Below, piece after piece: positions 1-8,085 of a stretch of DNA of 64,000 bases. The stretch lies in NCBI RefSeq assembly GCF_003014485.1, contig NZ_PYGA01000013.1, positions 62,001-126,000 on the forward strand, given 5' to 3'. Made by a program: the position numbers and the translations under genes. The notes below the pieces were generated by a model, which saw only the letters and a list, made by a program, of their open reading frames with translations, was not told the DNA's origin and made no database searches. Origin of the DNA: Murinocardiopsis flavida (GTDB lineage: Bacteria > Actinomycetota > Actinomycetes > Streptosporangiales > Streptosporangiaceae). The number at the start of each line of letters is the position of its first letter. Within the stretch, counting starts at the first letter, position 1.

Positions 1-60
1 GAGCACGTGGCCGCGGCGCTCGCCGACGTCCCGCGCGCGCTGGCGCTCACCGCCCCCTGA
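1..60 (+). CDS. C-terminal tail of an unidentified protein (partial)
   Basis: An open frame enters from the left edge and stops at TGA (58-60). The 19 visible residues read EHVAAALADVPRALALTAP. They are too few to assign a family. The gene converges on the alditol oxidase gene, with about 50 bp between the two stops. Confidence 0.5.
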   Translation, partial: EHVAAALADVPRALALTAP

Positions 61-111
61 CCGGGAGCGCGGCCCGGCGCCGCTGCCGCCGAGTCGCGGG
101 GCGCGGCCGGT

Positions 112-1371
112 TCAGAAGGCGGCGGTGTAGGCGTTGCCGAACTTGCCGGCCGGGTCGAACGAGCGCAGCAGCGCGCCGAAGTCGGCGGCGCGGTCGTAGC
201 GGGCCGCCGTCTCCGCCGGGGTGTCGGCGGTCAGCTTCGCCCAGTGCGGCCGGGCGCCCAGCGGCATCAGTTCGGCCTCGACGGCCGCGACAACGGGCAG
301 CACGGCCGCGGTGTCCTTGACCCAGGTGAAGTGCAGGGCGACCGAGTCGCGGCCGTAGGCGGGGCTCAGCCACAGGTCGTCGGCCGCCACGGTGCGCACC
401 TCCGCGACCTGGAGGAGCGGCGCCATGCGCGGGCCGAGCCGCCGCAGGGCCGCGAACGCCTCGGGTGCGGCGGAGCGGGGGACGAGCAGCTCCGACTGCA
501 CCTCCTCACCGTGGCTGGGGGTGAACGCCGCCCGGAAGTGCGGCAGGCGCTCATGCCACGGCCCCGGGACGCCCAACTGCTCGGTGCAGTGCACCGGAGA
601 GACACCGGGCAGGGGATGGTGCGGCCGTTCGGCGCGGTGCGCGCCCAGCCACCGCCGGGGCATCGGCCCGGTTCCGTCGCTGTCGGCGCGGCGCTTCAGC
701 CACGCGACCCCTTCGCCGCTGTGCCAGTCGGTGAACACGCTGACGCTGTAGGCGGCGCCGAAGACGGCGTCGACGTCCGCCGCCATCCGGTCCAGCGGCA
801 GGCCCGTGTAGACCCACTGGGCGACGTCGAAGGCCGGTTCGATGTCGAGGGTGACGTCGAGGACGATCCCCAGTCCGCCCAGTGCGACGACGGCACCGCG
901 CAGCAGCTCCGGGTCCGCCGCCCGGCTCAGTTCGCGCACGCCGCCGTCGGCGCCGACGATCCGCAGGCCGGCGACCGCCGCGGAGAGGCTGCGCCGAGTG
1001 TCGCCCGAGCCGTGGGTGCCGGTCGCGCAGGAGCCGGCGACGGTGATGTGCGGCAGTGACGCGAGGCTGCCCAGGGCGAAGCCCGCGGCGTGCAGCGGGC
1101 CGGCGATCTCGGCGTAGCGCATGCCCGCGCCGACGGTGGCGGTCCCGGCCGCGGCGTCGATCCGCACCGTTTTCGGCAGGCCGTCGAGGCGGACCAGGTC
1201 CCCGCTGGTGTCGGCGATGCGGTTGAAGGAGTGCCCGGTGCCCAGCGCCCGGACGCGGTCGGCGGCGGCCACAGTGGCGCGCAGCGCGTCGACCGTCGCG
1301 GGGCGGTGGACGCGCGCCGCACCGTAGGTGATCGTGCCCGCCCAGTTCGTCGCGGGACCGGTGGTCGGCAT
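112..1371 (-). CDS. xyoA: Alditol oxidase (FAD-dependent, AldO/XyoA type)
   Basis: This 419-residue protein matches the known length and layout of actinomycete alditol oxidases, which oxidise C1 of xylitol, sorbitol and similar polyols with O2, giving the aldose and H2O2. The start of the FAD-binding domain carries GTGHSFN, with His47 where AldO attaches FAD covalently. SLPHITVAGSCATGTHGSG follows near residues 103-121. The substrate domain keeps VSVFTDW, CTEQLGVPGPWHERLPHF and, near the C-terminus, RPHWAK, as in Streptomyces AldO. No signal peptide is seen, so it should be cytoplasmic. The ribosome site is a weak AGGATC. The gene is divergent from the GH43 gene and may share the LacI-type operator between them. 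A xylulokinase gene lies 7 kb away. Confidence 0.9.
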   Translation of the reverse strand: MPTTGPATNWAGTITYGAARVHRPATVDALRATVAAADRVRALGTGHSFNRIADTSGDLVRLDGLPKTVRIDAAAGTATVGAGMRYAEIAGPLHAAGFALGSLASLPHITVAGSCATGTHGSGDTRRSLSAAVAGLRIVGADGGVRELSRAADPELLRGAVVALGGLGIVLDVTLDIEPAFDVAQWVYTGLPLDRMAADVDAVFGAAYSVSVFTDWHSGEGVAWLKRRADSDGTGPMPRRWLGAHRAERPHHPLPGVSPVHCTEQLGVPGPWHERLPHFRAAFTPSHGEEVQSELLVPRSAAPEAFAALRRLGPRMAPLLQVAEVRTVAADDLWLSPAYGRDSVALHFTWVKDTAAVLPVVAAVEAELMPLGARPHWAKLTADTPAETAARYDRAADFGALLRSFDPAGKFGNAYTAAF

Positions 1372-1485
1372 CGGTGATCCTGATCTGCTCGGCGGGTTCG
1401 GCGGTGCGCCGCACCGAACCTACGCGCTGGGTCGGCCGCGGTCGACGGGCGGGCCGCTCTTTCGCCGCGGCACCTTTACCCCACG

Positions 1486-1501
1486 TTTACAACGATGTAA
1501 A
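1486..1501. promoter_or_regulatory. LacI-family-type operator
   Basis: TTTACAACGATGTAAA is a 16-bp near-perfect palindrome with the central CG step typical of LacI-family operators. Only one mirrored pair, flanking the central CG, fails to match. It lies 40 bp before the GH43 start and 115 bp before the divergent alditol oxidase start. It is strikingly AT-rich for this genome. No LacI-type regulator is encoded in the window, so the repressor must act from elsewhere. Confidence 0.55.
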
Positions 1502-1540
1502 AAAAGAAGGTCGTCTTTCCTCTCCTGACGGGAAGCAGCC

Positions 1541-3043
1541 ATGCCACGACGCACGTCCCCCCGCTCGACACGTCGCGCGCTGTCCATCGCAGCACTGCTC
1601 TTCGCCGTGCTCACCATCCCACCGGCGGCCGGCGCGACCGCCGAACCGGTGGAGCGCCCCTCGCCCGCGGCGGCCGGCGAGTTCCGCAACCCCCTCAACC
1701 CCGGCGCCGACCCCACGGTCGTGCACCACGACGGCGACTACTACCTGTCGGCCACCCAGGGCGACCGCATCTCCGTCTGGAAGTCGTCCAGCCTCGCCAC
1801 CCTGCCCAACGCCGAGCCGATTGAGGTCTGGCGCGACAGCGAGCCGAGCCGCAGCACCGAGCTGTGGGCCCCGGCGATGCACCGGTTCGAGACCGCGGAC
1901 GGGCCGCGCTGGTACATCTACTACACGGCGGCCGACAGCAGGCTGACCGATCCCAAGGAGCGCGACGCCAGCCACCGGCTCTACGTCCTCGAATCGGCCG
2001 GCGACGACCCGGCCGGACCCTACGAGTTCAAGGCGCAGATCGCCGACACCGGCAAGTACGCCATCGACGGCGAACCGTTCCTGCACGACGGCAAGCCGTA
2101 CTTCGCGTGGAGCAGCCCGGGCCGCGGCTTCGACGGCGGCCCCCAGCAGGTCTACGCCGCGCCGATGAGCAACCCGTGGACGGTCACCGGCGACCCCGTC
2201 GCGCTCCCCGGCGACGGCGGCTGCCCCGAGGTCAGGGAGGGGCCGACCCCGCTGTACCGCGACGGCACGACGTACCTCACCTACTCCACGTGCGACACCG
2301 GCAAGCCCGACTACCAGATCTGGTCGATCCGGCTGGGCAAGGGCGCCGACCCGATGGACGCCGGGGCCTGGGAGCAGCTGCCGGGCCCGCTGTTCAGCCG
2401 CAACGACGACGCCGGTGTGTGGGGACCCGGGCACCACTTCTTCTTCAAGTCCCCAGACGGCACCGAGGACTGGATCGCCTACCACGGCAAGAACACGTCG
2501 GAGCGGACCTACACCTTCCGCTCGACGCGCGCGCAGCGCATCGGCTGGAACGCCGACGGCACCCCCGACCTCGGGCGGCCGCTCGCCGCGGGCGCCACAC
2601 AGCGGCTGCCCTCGGGCGACCCGGGAGCGGGCAGCACCGCGATCGACGACAAGGACACCGGCACGACCGGCAACCGGGTCTCCTACAAGGGCGACTGGAC
2701 GGCCGGCGCCACGTGCGGCGCCCACTGCTTCTACGGCGACGACCACTACACGGCCCAGGCCGGCGCCACCGCCACCTACCACTTCACCGGATCGCGGATC
2801 GCGGTCTACGGCTCGCTCGACACCGACCACGGCTACGCGACGTTCTCCGTCGACGGCGGCCCGCCCTCGGACCCGGTGAGCTACCACAACCCGCTGCGGG
2901 TGGGGGAGCAGCGCACCTACCTCAGCCCCGAACTCGGCCCCGGCGAACACACCCTGACCGTGACGGTCACCGGTGACCGGCCGGAAGGCGCCACCGACTC
3001 CATCGTCACCATCGACCGCGCGGAGGTCTACCCCGCGTCCTGA
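1541..3043 (+). CDS. Secreted glycoside hydrolase family 43-like protein with C-terminal carbohydrate-binding-like domain
   Basis: The 500-residue protein starts with RRT..RR and a hydrophobic signal segment (about residues 11-32). A five-bladed beta-propeller of the GH43 type follows (about 45-350). Family residues are visible: Asp57 in NPLNPGADPTV as likely general base, Asp176 in AIDGEPF as pKa modulator, and Glu233 in EVREGP as likely acid. The last 130 residues have alternating beta-strand character and resemble a jelly-roll binding module. GH43 enzymes remove arabinose or xylose units from plant polysaccharides; the exact substrate cannot be read from sequence. A purine-rich ribosome site (GACGGGAAGCAGCC) precedes the ATG. 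Expression is probably inducible through the LacI-type operator just upstream. Confidence 0.8.
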   Translation: MPRRTSPRSTRRALSIAALLFAVLTIPPAAGATAEPVERPSPAAAGEFRNPLNPGADPTVVHHDGDYYLSATQGDRISVWKSSSLATLPNAEPIEVWRDSEPSRSTELWAPAMHRFETADGPRWYIYYTAADSRLTDPKERDASHRLYVLESAGDDPAGPYEFKAQIADTGKYAIDGEPFLHDGKPYFAWSSPGRGFDGGPQQVYAAPMSNPWTVTGDPVALPGDGGCPEVREGPTPLYRDGTTYLTYSTCDTGKPDYQIWSIRLGKGADPMDAGAWEQLPGPLFSRNDDAGVWGPGHHFFFKSPDGTEDWIAYHGKNTSERTYTFRSTRAQRIGWNADGTPDLGRPLAAGATQRLPSGDPGAGSTAIDDKDTGTTGNRVSYKGDWTAGATCGAHCFYGDDHYTAQAGATATYHFTGSRIAVYGSLDTDHGYATFSVDGGPPSDPVSYHNPLRVGEQRTYLSPELGPGEHTLTVTVTGDRPEGATDSIVTIDRAEVYPAS

Positions 3044-3151
3044 CACCGCGCCGGGGCCCGTGCGCCGCCGCATCGGCGATGCGCGGGCCCCGTGCGGCGC
3101 ACAACGGGCCGCCGACCTGAGCGGATGCCGCGGCCGCCGCTGGACAGATCA

Positions 3152-3167
3152 TCGAAAACATGTTCGA
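3152..3167. promoter_or_regulatory. LexA (SOS) box of the radical SAM gene
   Basis: TCGAAAACATGTTCGA matches the actinobacterial SOS box TCGAAC-N4-GTTCGA at 11 of 12 specified positions. It ends 9 bp before the GTG start of the radical SAM gene. The M. tuberculosis counterpart Rv2578c is, as I recall, a LexA-regulated DNA-damage gene, which supports the assignment. The same core GAAAACATGTTC recurs at the DUF222-HNH gene near 44.9 kb. Confidence 0.8.
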
Positions 3168-3176
3168 ATCGGCGTC

Positions 3177-4247
3177 GTGCGATGGGAAGAACTCCGCGAG
3201 GACCACGACGACGACGCGCTGTTCGGGCGTGCCGCCGTGGCGGCGCCACCCGAGCGCGGCCCGGGCCGCGGCGGGCTGCGCGCCGCCGCGGCGGGGCCGG
3301 TCCTGGCCGGTGCCGACGGCGACCCCGTCGCCATCGAGATCCGGGCCCGCTCGATCATCAACCGGGTGCCCGGAGCGGCCGCCGTGCCGTTCCAATGGAC
3401 GATCAACCCCTACCGCGGGTGCGGCCACGCGTGCGTCTACTGCTTCGCGCGGCGCAGCCACCAGTACCTCGACCTCGACTCCGGCCGCGACTTCGACACC
3501 AAGATCATGGTCAAGGTCAACGCCGGCGCGCTGCTGCGCACGGAGCTGGCCCACCCGCGCTGGGCCGGCGCGCCCATCGCCATGGGCACCAACACCGACC
3601 CCTACCAGCGCGCCGAGGGGCGCTACCGGCTGATGCCGCAGATCATCGCCGCCCTGCGCGACTTCGCGAACCCGTTCTCCATCCTCACCAAGGGCACGCT
3701 GATCCTGCGCGACCTCGACCTCATCGAACAGGCGGCGCAGCGGTGCGAGGTCGGCCTCGCCGTGTCGGTGGGCTCGCTCGACGAAGAGGTGTGGCGCACG
3801 GTCGAGCCGGGCACCCCGCGCCCGCTCGCCCGGCTCGACGTCGTCCGCCGGTTCGCCGACCGCGGCCTCGACTGCTCGGTGCTCATGGCGCCGATCCTGC
3901 CCGGCCTGACCGATTCCGCCGAGCACATCGAGGAGACCGTCGCCGCCATCGCCGCTGCGGGCGCCCGCCGCGTCTCACCGATCGTGCTGCACCTGCGCCC
4001 CGGCGCGCGCGAGTGGTACCGCGCCTGGCTGGAGCGCGAACACCCGCGCCTCCTGCCCCGCTACCGGGCGCTGTACCGGGGCGGCTCCTACGCCCCGAAG
4101 CACTACCGCGACACCATCGCCGCGCGGGTGCGCGAGGCGGCGCAGCGGCACGGGCTCGTCCGCCCGCCGTCCGGCACGGGCGGCTTCCGCGGCGAGCCCG
4201 CCCCGGAGCCCGGTCCAGCACCAGCCGAGCAGCTCCGCCTCCTCTGA
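3177..4247 (+). CDS. Rv2578c-family radical SAM protein
   Basis: The 356-residue protein has the radical SAM cluster motif C82-x3-C86-x2-C89 in YRGCGHACVYCFA, then GTNTDPYQRAEGRY and a long TIM-barrel region characteristic of the Rv2578c family (distantly like SplB photoproduct lyases). The substrate is unknown. LexA control points to a DNA-damage role. I chose the GTG at 3177 because the mycobacterial homologue also begins M-R-W and because it lies just behind the LexA box; no Shine-Dalgarno sequence is visible, so the transcript may be leaderless. An open frame continues upstream but is low-complexity and lies before the box. Confidence 0.85.
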   Translation: MRWEELREDHDDDALFGRAAVAAPPERGPGRGGLRAAAAGPVLAGADGDPVAIEIRARSIINRVPGAAAVPFQWTINPYRGCGHACVYCFARRSHQYLDLDSGRDFDTKIMVKVNAGALLRTELAHPRWAGAPIAMGTNTDPYQRAEGRYRLMPQIIAALRDFANPFSILTKGTLILRDLDLIEQAAQRCEVGLAVSVGSLDEEVWRTVEPGTPRPLARLDVVRRFADRGLDCSVLMAPILPGLTDSAEHIEETVAAIAAAGARRVSPIVLHLRPGAREWYRAWLEREHPRLLPRYRALYRGGSYAPKHYRDTIAARVREAAQRHGLVRPPSGTGGFRGEPAPEPGPAPAEQLRLL

Positions 4248-4281
4248 TCCCCGCCGCTGGCCCCGCCCCTGGCCCCCAGCG

Positions 4282-4845
4282 TCACGGCGCGGCGGACGTG
4301 CGGCGCACCGGCGCCGGGAGCGGCGCGGCGGCGCGCCGGGCGATCCGGCCCCATGGCTTGAACACCGAGAGCAGGACCGCGGCGAGCAGCAGCGTCGGCG
4401 CGACCACCACCGGGGCCAGCAGGCCGCTCGGGTCGGCGCCCGCGGCGGTCCCCTCGGCCACGCGGCGGCCGTACTCCGCCGCGTCGCCCAGCCCTGGGCG
4501 CAGCGCGAAATAGATCAGCACGCACATCCCGACGTTGATCACCAGCTTCGCGGCGACCCACCAGTAGCGCACGAGCCCGTACTTGCTGCCGAGCCCGAGG
4601 ACGGAGCCGGTCACCAGGCAGCACAGGGCCGCGGTGAGCATCGGCCAGACGGCGAAGAGCTCCAGCGCCTGGAACGAGGTCGCGGCGACGGCGGGGTCGT
4701 CGGTCAACAGCCCGGTCACCACGAGGATGCCGAGGGTGGCGTCGATCCCGATCCACGCGCCCGCGGAGACTATGTGCGTCACCAGGACGGTCTTTCGGGT
4801 GCCTGCGCCCAGGCGGGGGAAGGACTGGGGCTGCGGTGCGGCCAT
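4282..4845 (-). CDS. Small integral membrane protein (DUF2269-like)
   Basis: The 187-residue product has four or five hydrophobic segments (VLVTHIVSAGAWIGIDATLG, ALELFAVWPMLTAALCCLVT, WWVAAKLVINVGMCVLIYFA, and LLAPVVVAPTLLLAAVLLS) and short charged ends. The pattern THIVSAGAWIG is typical of DUF2269-type membrane proteins of unknown function. The start ATG at 4845 follows a clear GAGGAG. A 20-bp perfect palindrome lies 85 bp upstream and is shared with a distant SDR gene, so expression is probably controlled by one repressor. Confidence 0.65.
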   Translation of the reverse strand: MAAPQPQSFPRLGAGTRKTVLVTHIVSAGAWIGIDATLGILVVTGLLTDDPAVAATSFQALELFAVWPMLTAALCCLVTGSVLGLGSKYGLVRYWWVAAKLVINVGMCVLIYFALRPGLGDAAEYGRRVAEGTAAGADPSGLLAPVVVAPTLLLAAVLLSVFKPWGRIARRAAAPLPAPVRRTSAAP

Positions 4846-4930
4846 GATCGGGCTCCTCGCTCGTCGTTCCGAGTGCCACCATGGTCGTCGGCCGCAGGTC
4901 GCAGCACATCCGTTGACGTGCTGATATGCC

Positions 4931-4950
4931 GCTACGCAGTACTGCGTAGC
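4931..4950. promoter_or_regulatory. 20-bp perfect palindromic operator, GCTACGC-N6-GCGTAGC (copy 1)
   Basis: The sequence GCTACGC AGTACT GCGTAGC is a perfect 20-bp palindrome 85 bp before the start of the small membrane protein gene. The same half-sites with the same 6-bp spacer recur at 26392-26411 before an SDR gene. A weaker relative (GCTACGC-N6-GTGTACC, 5724-5743) lies upstream of the doxX-like gene. This is probably the site of a dimeric TetR- or MarR-like repressor not encoded here. Confidence 0.6.
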
Positions 4951-4995
4951 CGGCGCGGCGGCGTCCCCGCACACGGCTCCGCCCCGCACACGGCT

Positions 4996-5033
4996 CCGCC
5001 CCTCAGATCCGGACCCGGGGATCTGAGGGGCGG
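4996..5033 (-). terminator. Strong hairpin terminator after the doxX-like gene
   Basis: Perfect 15-bp arms (CCGCCCCTCAGATCC and its complement) enclose the 8-nt loop GGACCCGG. It lies 36-73 bp past the stop of the doxX-like gene on the minus strand. There is no U-tract, as is usual in high-GC actinobacteria. Next to it, CCCCGCACACGGCTCCGCC is repeated twice in tandem (about 4965-5000). Confidence 0.65.
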
Positions 5034-5068
5034 TGCGGTGGTGCGGAGCCGAGCCATGGGCCGGCCTG

Positions 5069-5620
5069 TCAGGCGGCCAGTTCGGCGTCGAGCGGTTCGT
5101 CGCGCTCCGACTCGCGGTCGGGGACGAGGCGGGCGCCCAGGGCGTGCGCCCCGACGACCAGGCCGGCCGCCACGAGGACGATGTCCTTGAGGACGTACTG
5201 GGCCGCGAGCGTCGGCGCACCGGGGAACAGGTCGGTGAAGAGCAGCACCAGCGGCGACATGATTCCGACCAGGGCCATCGCCAGCACGCACAGGCCGGTC
5301 TTGAGGAACCTCTTGGTGAGGAGGGTGATACCGATGAAGCACTCGATGACCGCCGTCATGACCATCGCCGCTCCGCCGGTGACGATGCCGAAGGTCAGCA
5401 TCTCCACGGTGGGGACGGTGAGCCCTTCGGCGGGACTCAGGCCGGGGAAGAATTTCAGGACGCCGAAACCCAGGAAGACCAGTCCGACGCTGACGCGGAG
5501 GACGTCGATGCTGTGGCGGGCCAGCAGCCCGGTGCCCACCCGCAGCGCCTGCTCGGCGGTGGCGGTGATCCGGCTCGGTACGCGGGCCTTGAGGCTGTTC
5601 TTCGCGGCTGCGGTCGACAT
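5069..5620 (-). CDS. DoxX-family membrane protein
   Basis: This 183-residue protein has four predicted membrane segments (LRVSVGLVFLGFGVLKFFPG; TFGIVTGGAAMVMTAVIECF; a segment around LAMALVGIMSPLVLLF; YVLKDIVLVAAGLVVGAHAL), the size and order of DoxX/DUF417-like proteins. Some family members take part in quinone-linked or oxidative-stress membrane complexes; no specific role can be read here. The ATG follows CTGGAGCAGGAAC. A 13-bp perfect tandem repeat sits 19-44 bp upstream of the start, and copies of the GCTACGC half-site lie farther up. Confidence 0.75.
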   Translation of the reverse strand: MSTAAAKNSLKARVPSRITATAEQALRVGTGLLARHSIDVLRVSVGLVFLGFGVLKFFPGLSPAEGLTVPTVEMLTFGIVTGGAAMVMTAVIECFIGITLLTKRFLKTGLCVLAMALVGIMSPLVLLFTDLFPGAPTLAAQYVLKDIVLVAAGLVVGAHALGARLVPDRESERDEPLDAELAA

Positions 5621-5638
5621 GTTCCTGCTCCAGTTCCG

Positions 5639-5664
5639 TGTGCTGTTTCGATGTGCTGTTTCGA
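5639..5664. repeat. 13-bp perfect tandem repeat in the doxX-like leader
   Basis: TGTGCTGTTTCGA occurs twice in immediate tandem (5639-5651 and 5652-5664), 19-44 bp before the doxX-like start. On the coding strand it reads TCGAAACAGCACA twice. It may be a double regulator site or a simple slippage duplication. Confidence 0.6.
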
Positions 5665-6920
5665 TCTGGGACCAGAATCTCCGTTCGCGGCGTCGGGGTC
5701 GTCGGGCGTGGGGATGCTCTTGCGCTACGCCGTCCCGTGTACCGCGGGCGGCCGGGGATCGGCCCCCGGGCGCAGAGGGCCCGGGGCGGTCGCGTAGCCC
5801 GGGGGCGGCTCCCTGGTGCCTGGGGCGGTGTCGGCCCTGAGTCGTCCCCGACCCCGAATCCGCCGGTCACGGCCGCCGCCAGGGTGCGGCGGCACGTTAG
5901 GGGGCCGTGCGCGGTGCCGGCGGTCCCGTAGGTGGCGGTCGGGACCGCGTCGTCCCGCCTCTCAGGGGCTTCCCGTACCGCCGGGGGCGCAGGCGCGGTC
6001 CGCCGGGAGGCGGAGCGCGGGCCCCGCAGCCCGGCGGGGGAACTCCGACGCGTGGACGCCCGCGGCGCGCGAGGGTTGCCGGTGGCGCGGCGCGCATCAC
6101 GCGCACGCGGTGCGGACGACCGCGGCCGCCCCCGCTCCGACGTATTCGGTGTACGCCGATCGCGGTGGACCGGGGCCGACATCATCCCGAGACCGGGCGG
6201 GAATTCCGGGCGCGACGCGACGACGGAATTCCCGGCCGCCGTTCACGCCCGGCCGCGGATCCGGGCGGGCCCGGCGCGTGCGCCGCGCGGGCCGTGCGGC
6301 TAATGCGGCGTATTCGGCGGCGCCGGGCCGGAGGGGATATCAGAGGCCCCTTCCGCCGATTCAGCCGGGGTGCCAATGCCGGGGTTTACCTCGATCACAT
6401 CGGCGCCGGTCCCGGTGATTCTCCGCCCCGCGCGGCGCGGTGCCGCGCAGGGGGCGGCCGCCCGGCCCGCGGGGGTGTCTGGTCTAATGCGTCGGAGTCG
6501 GCATCGGGAATACGGTGCGCCACCATTAATGCCGATCCGAGCCCATCCTGGAGCGGTGGTCGCCCCGGGGCGGAGTTCGGCGGGCGGAGTGCCGATATGC
6601 CCGCGCTTTTCCGGCGGCGCTCGGGCCCGTCCGCGGGTGCCCGGTGCGGTGGTGCCGGTGGTTCTCCGTGCCGTTCCGGTGGCCACAGTGATCTACTCAA
6701 GGTATGGCGATCGCCACTATCGGTATTCATGGCGCGTTGCGGTAAGTAATCGTCAGGCGGGGTTCCGGGCGCTCGAATCGGCAGGCGGACGCCATGGCGC
6801 GGCCGATGGTACCGGCCGATTATCCCCGTGATATATGGATGATTCACCACGTGGCGAATGGACATCACTCCGTACGGCTGTATGCTGCCCTCAGCCGTAA
6901 ATTACTATCGGGGTGGAGAA
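5665..6920. other. 1.26 kb gene-free region upstream of lsr2
   Basis: I find no convincing gene here: the open frames are Arg/Pro/Gly-rich and lack family motifs. The half-site GCTACGC occurs at 5724-5730 and its complement at 5792-5798. A perfect inverted repeat CGGGAATTCCG (6198-6208, 6224-6234) encloses 15 bp. The last 220 bp are clearly more AT-rich. A possible lsr2 -10 box TATGCT lies at 6881-6886 inside a small CGGCTG/CAGCCG hairpin. The region may hold an extended lsr2 control region or a small RNA, which sequence alone cannot decide. Confidence 0.4.
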
Positions 6921-7292
6921 ATGGCGCAGAAGACGATCGTAGAGCTGATTGACGACCTTGACGGCACCGAGGCCGAGGAGACTGTTTTCTTCGGCATCGA
7001 CGGTCAGCTCTATGAGATTGACCTGAGTAAGAAGAACGCCGACAAGCTGCGCAAGACGCTGGGCCGGTACAAGGAATCGGCGCGCAAGGCCAATGCCAAG
7101 CCGGCGAAGAAGAGCACCCGCACCTCTTCCCCCCGCGAGGACACGGTGCAGATCCGCAAGTGGGCGAAGGACAACGGCTACACCGTCAACGAGCGGGGCC
7201 GCATCCCGCAGAGCATTGTCGACGCCTACCGTTCCGGCACGTCGGCGAAGCAGTCCGGCGTGGGCGACCCCTTCGCGGCGAACGGCTCCTGA
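6921..7292 (+). CDS. lsr2: Lsr2 nucleoid-associated protein
   Basis: The 123-residue protein has the Lsr2 layout: an N-terminal oligomerisation domain (MAQKTIVELIDDLDG, then EETVFFGIDGQLYEIDLS), a lysine-rich linker (about 53-75) and a C-terminal DNA-binding domain ending in NERGRIPQSIVDAY, with the AT-hook-like RGR at 92-94. Lsr2 bridges AT-rich DNA and silences acquired genes, the actinobacterial counterpart of H-NS. A GGTGGAGAA ribosome site lies directly before ATG 6921. The gene looks monocistronic, with a strong terminator behind it. The AT-rich peptide gene at 30.8 kb and the fucose promoter region are the kind of DNA Lsr2 prefers. Confidence 0.93.
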   Translation: MAQKTIVELIDDLDGTEAEETVFFGIDGQLYEIDLSKKNADKLRKTLGRYKESARKANAKPAKKSTRTSSPREDTVQIRKWAKDNGYTVNERGRIPQSIVDAYRSGTSAKQSGVGDPFAANGS

Positions 7293-7297
7293 TCCCG

Positions 7298-7330
7298 CGG
7301 CCCGCCGCCGCGGGGGTGCGCGGCGGGCCG
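7298..7330 (+). terminator. lsr2 terminator hairpin
   Basis: Perfect 11-bp arms (CGGCCCGCCGC and its complement) enclose a 11-nt G-rich loop, starting 6 bp after the lsr2 stop. The stem is very GC-rich with no T-run. Confidence 0.65.
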
Positions 7331-7341
7331 ACCGGCACGGC

Positions 7342-7347
7342 TACCAT
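7342..7347 (+). promoter_or_regulatory. -10 box (TACCAT) for a leaderless transcript
   Basis: TACCAT fits TANNNT and ends 6 bp before ATG 7354, which has no Shine-Dalgarno sequence. This is the usual geometry of leaderless actinobacterial genes, where transcription begins at the start codon. Confidence 0.5.
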
Positions 7348-7353
7348 CGGCCG

Positions 7354-8031
7354 ATGCGGATCGGGGCATTGCTGGGGTCGGGGCGCACGGCCGACGTGTA
7401 CGCGATCGACGGCGACCGCGTCCTGCGCCGGTACCGCGACGGCACCGACGCCGCAGGCGAGGCCGCGGTCATGGGATACCTGGCGGACCGCTCCTATCCC
7501 GTCCCCGCCGTCGACACCGCTGCCGCGCAGCGGCACGCGCTCCCGCCGGGCGACCTGGTGCTGCGGCGCCTCTCCGGGTCCACGATGCTGGCCGCCCTGC
7601 GCGCGGGCACCATCGCGCCCGCATCGGCGGGGGAGACCCTCGCGGGGCTGCTGACCCGGCTGCACGCCATCCCGGCGCGGCGCTCCGCCGACCCCCTGCA
7701 CCGCGTCCGCCACCTCGACCTGCACCCGGACAATGTCGTCCTGACACCGGACGGCCCGATGGTCATCGACTGGGCCAACACCGACGAGGGCCCGCCGGGG
7801 GTCGACAGCGCCCTCTCGGCGCTGATCCTCGCGCAGGCGGCGGTCGGCACCGCGGAGGGCCCGTTGGCGCGGGCGACGCTTGCCGCCCTGCTGCGGCACC
7901 TCGACCCCGGCGTGGGCGAGGCCGACCTCGCGCACGCCCGGGCGTACCGGGCCGCCAACCCGACCATGACCCCCGCGGAGCTGCGCGCCCTCGAACGCGC
8001 GGTCCCCCTGGTCCGCGCCCTGCTGCCGTAG
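7354..8031 (+). CDS. Aminoglycoside phosphotransferase-like (APH fold) kinase
   Basis: The 225-residue protein has the compact APH/choline-kinase fold: an N-terminal nucleotide lobe (GALLGSGRTADVYAIDGDRVLRRY), the catalytic loop HLDLHPDN (120-127) and the metal-binding MVIDWANTDEGPPGVD (137-152). It is shorter than true aminoglycoside phosphotransferases (about 260-300 residues), so the substrate is uncertain; many such genes are not resistance genes. The ATG is chosen because it begins the conserved lobe and lies behind a leaderless-type -10 box. It faces the xylulokinase gene tail to tail. Confidence 0.7.
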   Translation: MRIGALLGSGRTADVYAIDGDRVLRRYRDGTDAAGEAAVMGYLADRSYPVPAVDTAAAQRHALPPGDLVLRRLSGSTMLAALRAGTIAPASAGETLAGLLTRLHAIPARRSADPLHRVRHLDLHPDNVVLTPDGPMVIDWANTDEGPPGVDSALSALILAQAAVGTAEGPLARATLAALLRHLDPGVGEADLAHARAYRAANPTMTPAELRALERAVPLVRALLP

Positions 8032-8060
8032 GCCCGCCGCCGCGTCGGCTGCGGCGCGGC

Positions 8061-8080
8061 GTCCGCAACGGACCGCGGAC
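8061..8080. terminator. Weak hairpin between convergent genes
   Basis: GTCCGC (8061-8066) pairs with GCGGAC (8075-8080) across 8 nt, between the kinase-like and xylulokinase stops. The stem is short, so this is a tentative bidirectional terminator. Confidence 0.35.
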
Positions 8081-8085
8081 CGGGG

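Noticed and set aside
3160-3633. Alternative start for the radical SAM gene at ATG 3160
   Set aside because: That ATG is in another frame and lies inside the LexA box; the frame encodes Arg/Ser/Ala-rich nonsense.
4932-6185. A 417-codon minus-strand frame running through the doxX-like gene into the spacer
   Set aside because: Composition is Arg/Pro/Thr-rich, it covers the real doxX-like gene in another frame and shows no domain.
6395-6868. A possible 157-residue minus-strand protein upstream of lsr2
   Set aside because: It is Pro/Arg/His-rich without a ribosome site or domain, and codon-position composition looks random.
7354-8031. Aminoglycoside resistance gene
   Set aside because: Only the general APH fold is seen; it is short and has no context of resistance, so the name would overstate the evidence.
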